Of a stretch of 12,048 nt of DNA, positions 11,879 through 12,048 are shown one piece after another. The stretch is taken from NCBI GenBank assembly GCA_035506215.1, contig DATJPW010000047.1, positions 1 through 12,048 on the forward strand, in the 5' to 3' direction. The notes beneath the pieces are model-generated. The model ran no database searches, was not told where the DNA came from, and saw only the letters and a list, made by a program, of their open reading frames with translations. This DNA comes from DATJPW01 sp035506215. Lineage in GTDB: Bacteria > Desulfobacterota > Desulfomonilia > Desulfomonilales > Desulfomonilaceae. Made by a program: the position numbers and the translations under genes. Numbering within the stretch: position 1 is the stretch's first letter; each line of letters starts with the position of its first letter.

Positions 11879-12048
11879 TTGAGCTCAATCCTTTCCAGCG
11901 CTTAGCCGGCAATTTCTGAAGCGAGGCTCAGAAGAGCGTTTGCATCGTTTCTCGTGCCAGGAGCCCTGAATTAGCGGATGTGCTGTCGGTACTTACCTAT
12001 TCCAACACACCGGTCAACGCTCCACGCCTCCATGCTTGGAGTCCTTGG
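11879..12048. other. Upstream region of the right block, no supported gene
   Basis: No gene could be supported in this 170-base edge region. It contains the inverted repeat TTCTGA/TCAGAA (11914-11933, 8-base loop), a TGGCACGAGA string (11959-11950) like the -24 element further downstream but without a correctly spaced GC, and the small inverted repeat CTCCA/TGGAG (12028-12041). All three minus-strand frames are open at the edge for 11 to 25 codons, so the 3' end of a neighbouring gene could lie here, but none can be chosen. Confidence 0.3.

Noticed and set aside
11950..11959. Second possible sigma54 promoter (TGGCACGAGA followed by TGCAA)
   Set aside because: GG to GC spacing is 13 bases rather than the required 10, so sigma54 RNA polymerase would not be expected to use it.
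11996..12017. TTGACC as a -35 element upstream of the zinc-ribbon gene
   Set aside because: No acceptable -10 hexamer occurs at 15-19 bases downstream.
1..12048. CRISPR arrays, tRNA or rRNA genes, insertion sequences
   Set aside because: No regularly spaced repeats, cloverleaf-like segments, transposase motifs or long terminal inverted repeats were seen on either strand.

Overview
All genes that can be supported lie on the minus strand, so the window reads from right to left. The gene set points to an obligately anaerobic deltaproteobacterium (Desulfobacterota, sulfate-reducing or syntrophic type). The reasons are an Mrp ATPase fused to a NifX-like domain next to a free NifX/ORP-like protein and two ferredoxin-containing MinD ATPases, which matches the anaerobe-specific orange-protein (ORP) clusters of Desulfovibrio, plus a MetV/MetF methylene-tetrahydrofolate reductase pair of the Wood-Ljungdahl type. 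This assignment is inferred from gene content; no rRNA or other phylogenetic marker is present.

Right block (about 11878 down to 6926), metallocluster biogenesis: a 72-residue zinc ribbon; a MrpORP-type ATPase; an ORP/NifX-like protein; an IscU-like scaffold with an N-terminal membrane anchor; two MinD-family ATPases, each with two [4Fe-4S] motifs; a MIP18/SufT-like (DUF59) protein; and an FmdB-like zinc ribbon with a Cys-rich tail. Several junctions are ATGA overlaps. No cysteine desulfurase, HscA/HscB or A-type carrier is in the window.

Middle block (6865 down to 5323), AT-richer: an unrecognised polytopic membrane protein and a TrmO-family paralogue that has lost its signature motif.

Left-centre block (5166 down to about 943), a second apparent operon: a perfect FNR/CRP-type palindrome and a sigma70-like promoter precede metV and metF, followed by a second IscU-like scaffold, a DUF364 protein, an 85-residue unknown, a degenerate receiver protein and an apparently intact TrmO-family protein. 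The genes are tightly spaced or overlapping. The left edge holds a 75-residue Cys-containing protein and a UspA-like protein cut by the window edge.

Working picture (inference): the right block assembles or moves Fe-S or Mo/Cu-type clusters using ATPase carriers, NifX-like cluster binders and a membrane-tethered scaffold. The left-centre block pairs one-carbon (methyl branch) chemistry with its own scaffold protein. The two halves share a divergent IscU-like subfamily (signature GGLPxE, then HCAxLA) and a duplicated TrmO-family protein, which suggests they belong to one physiological module.
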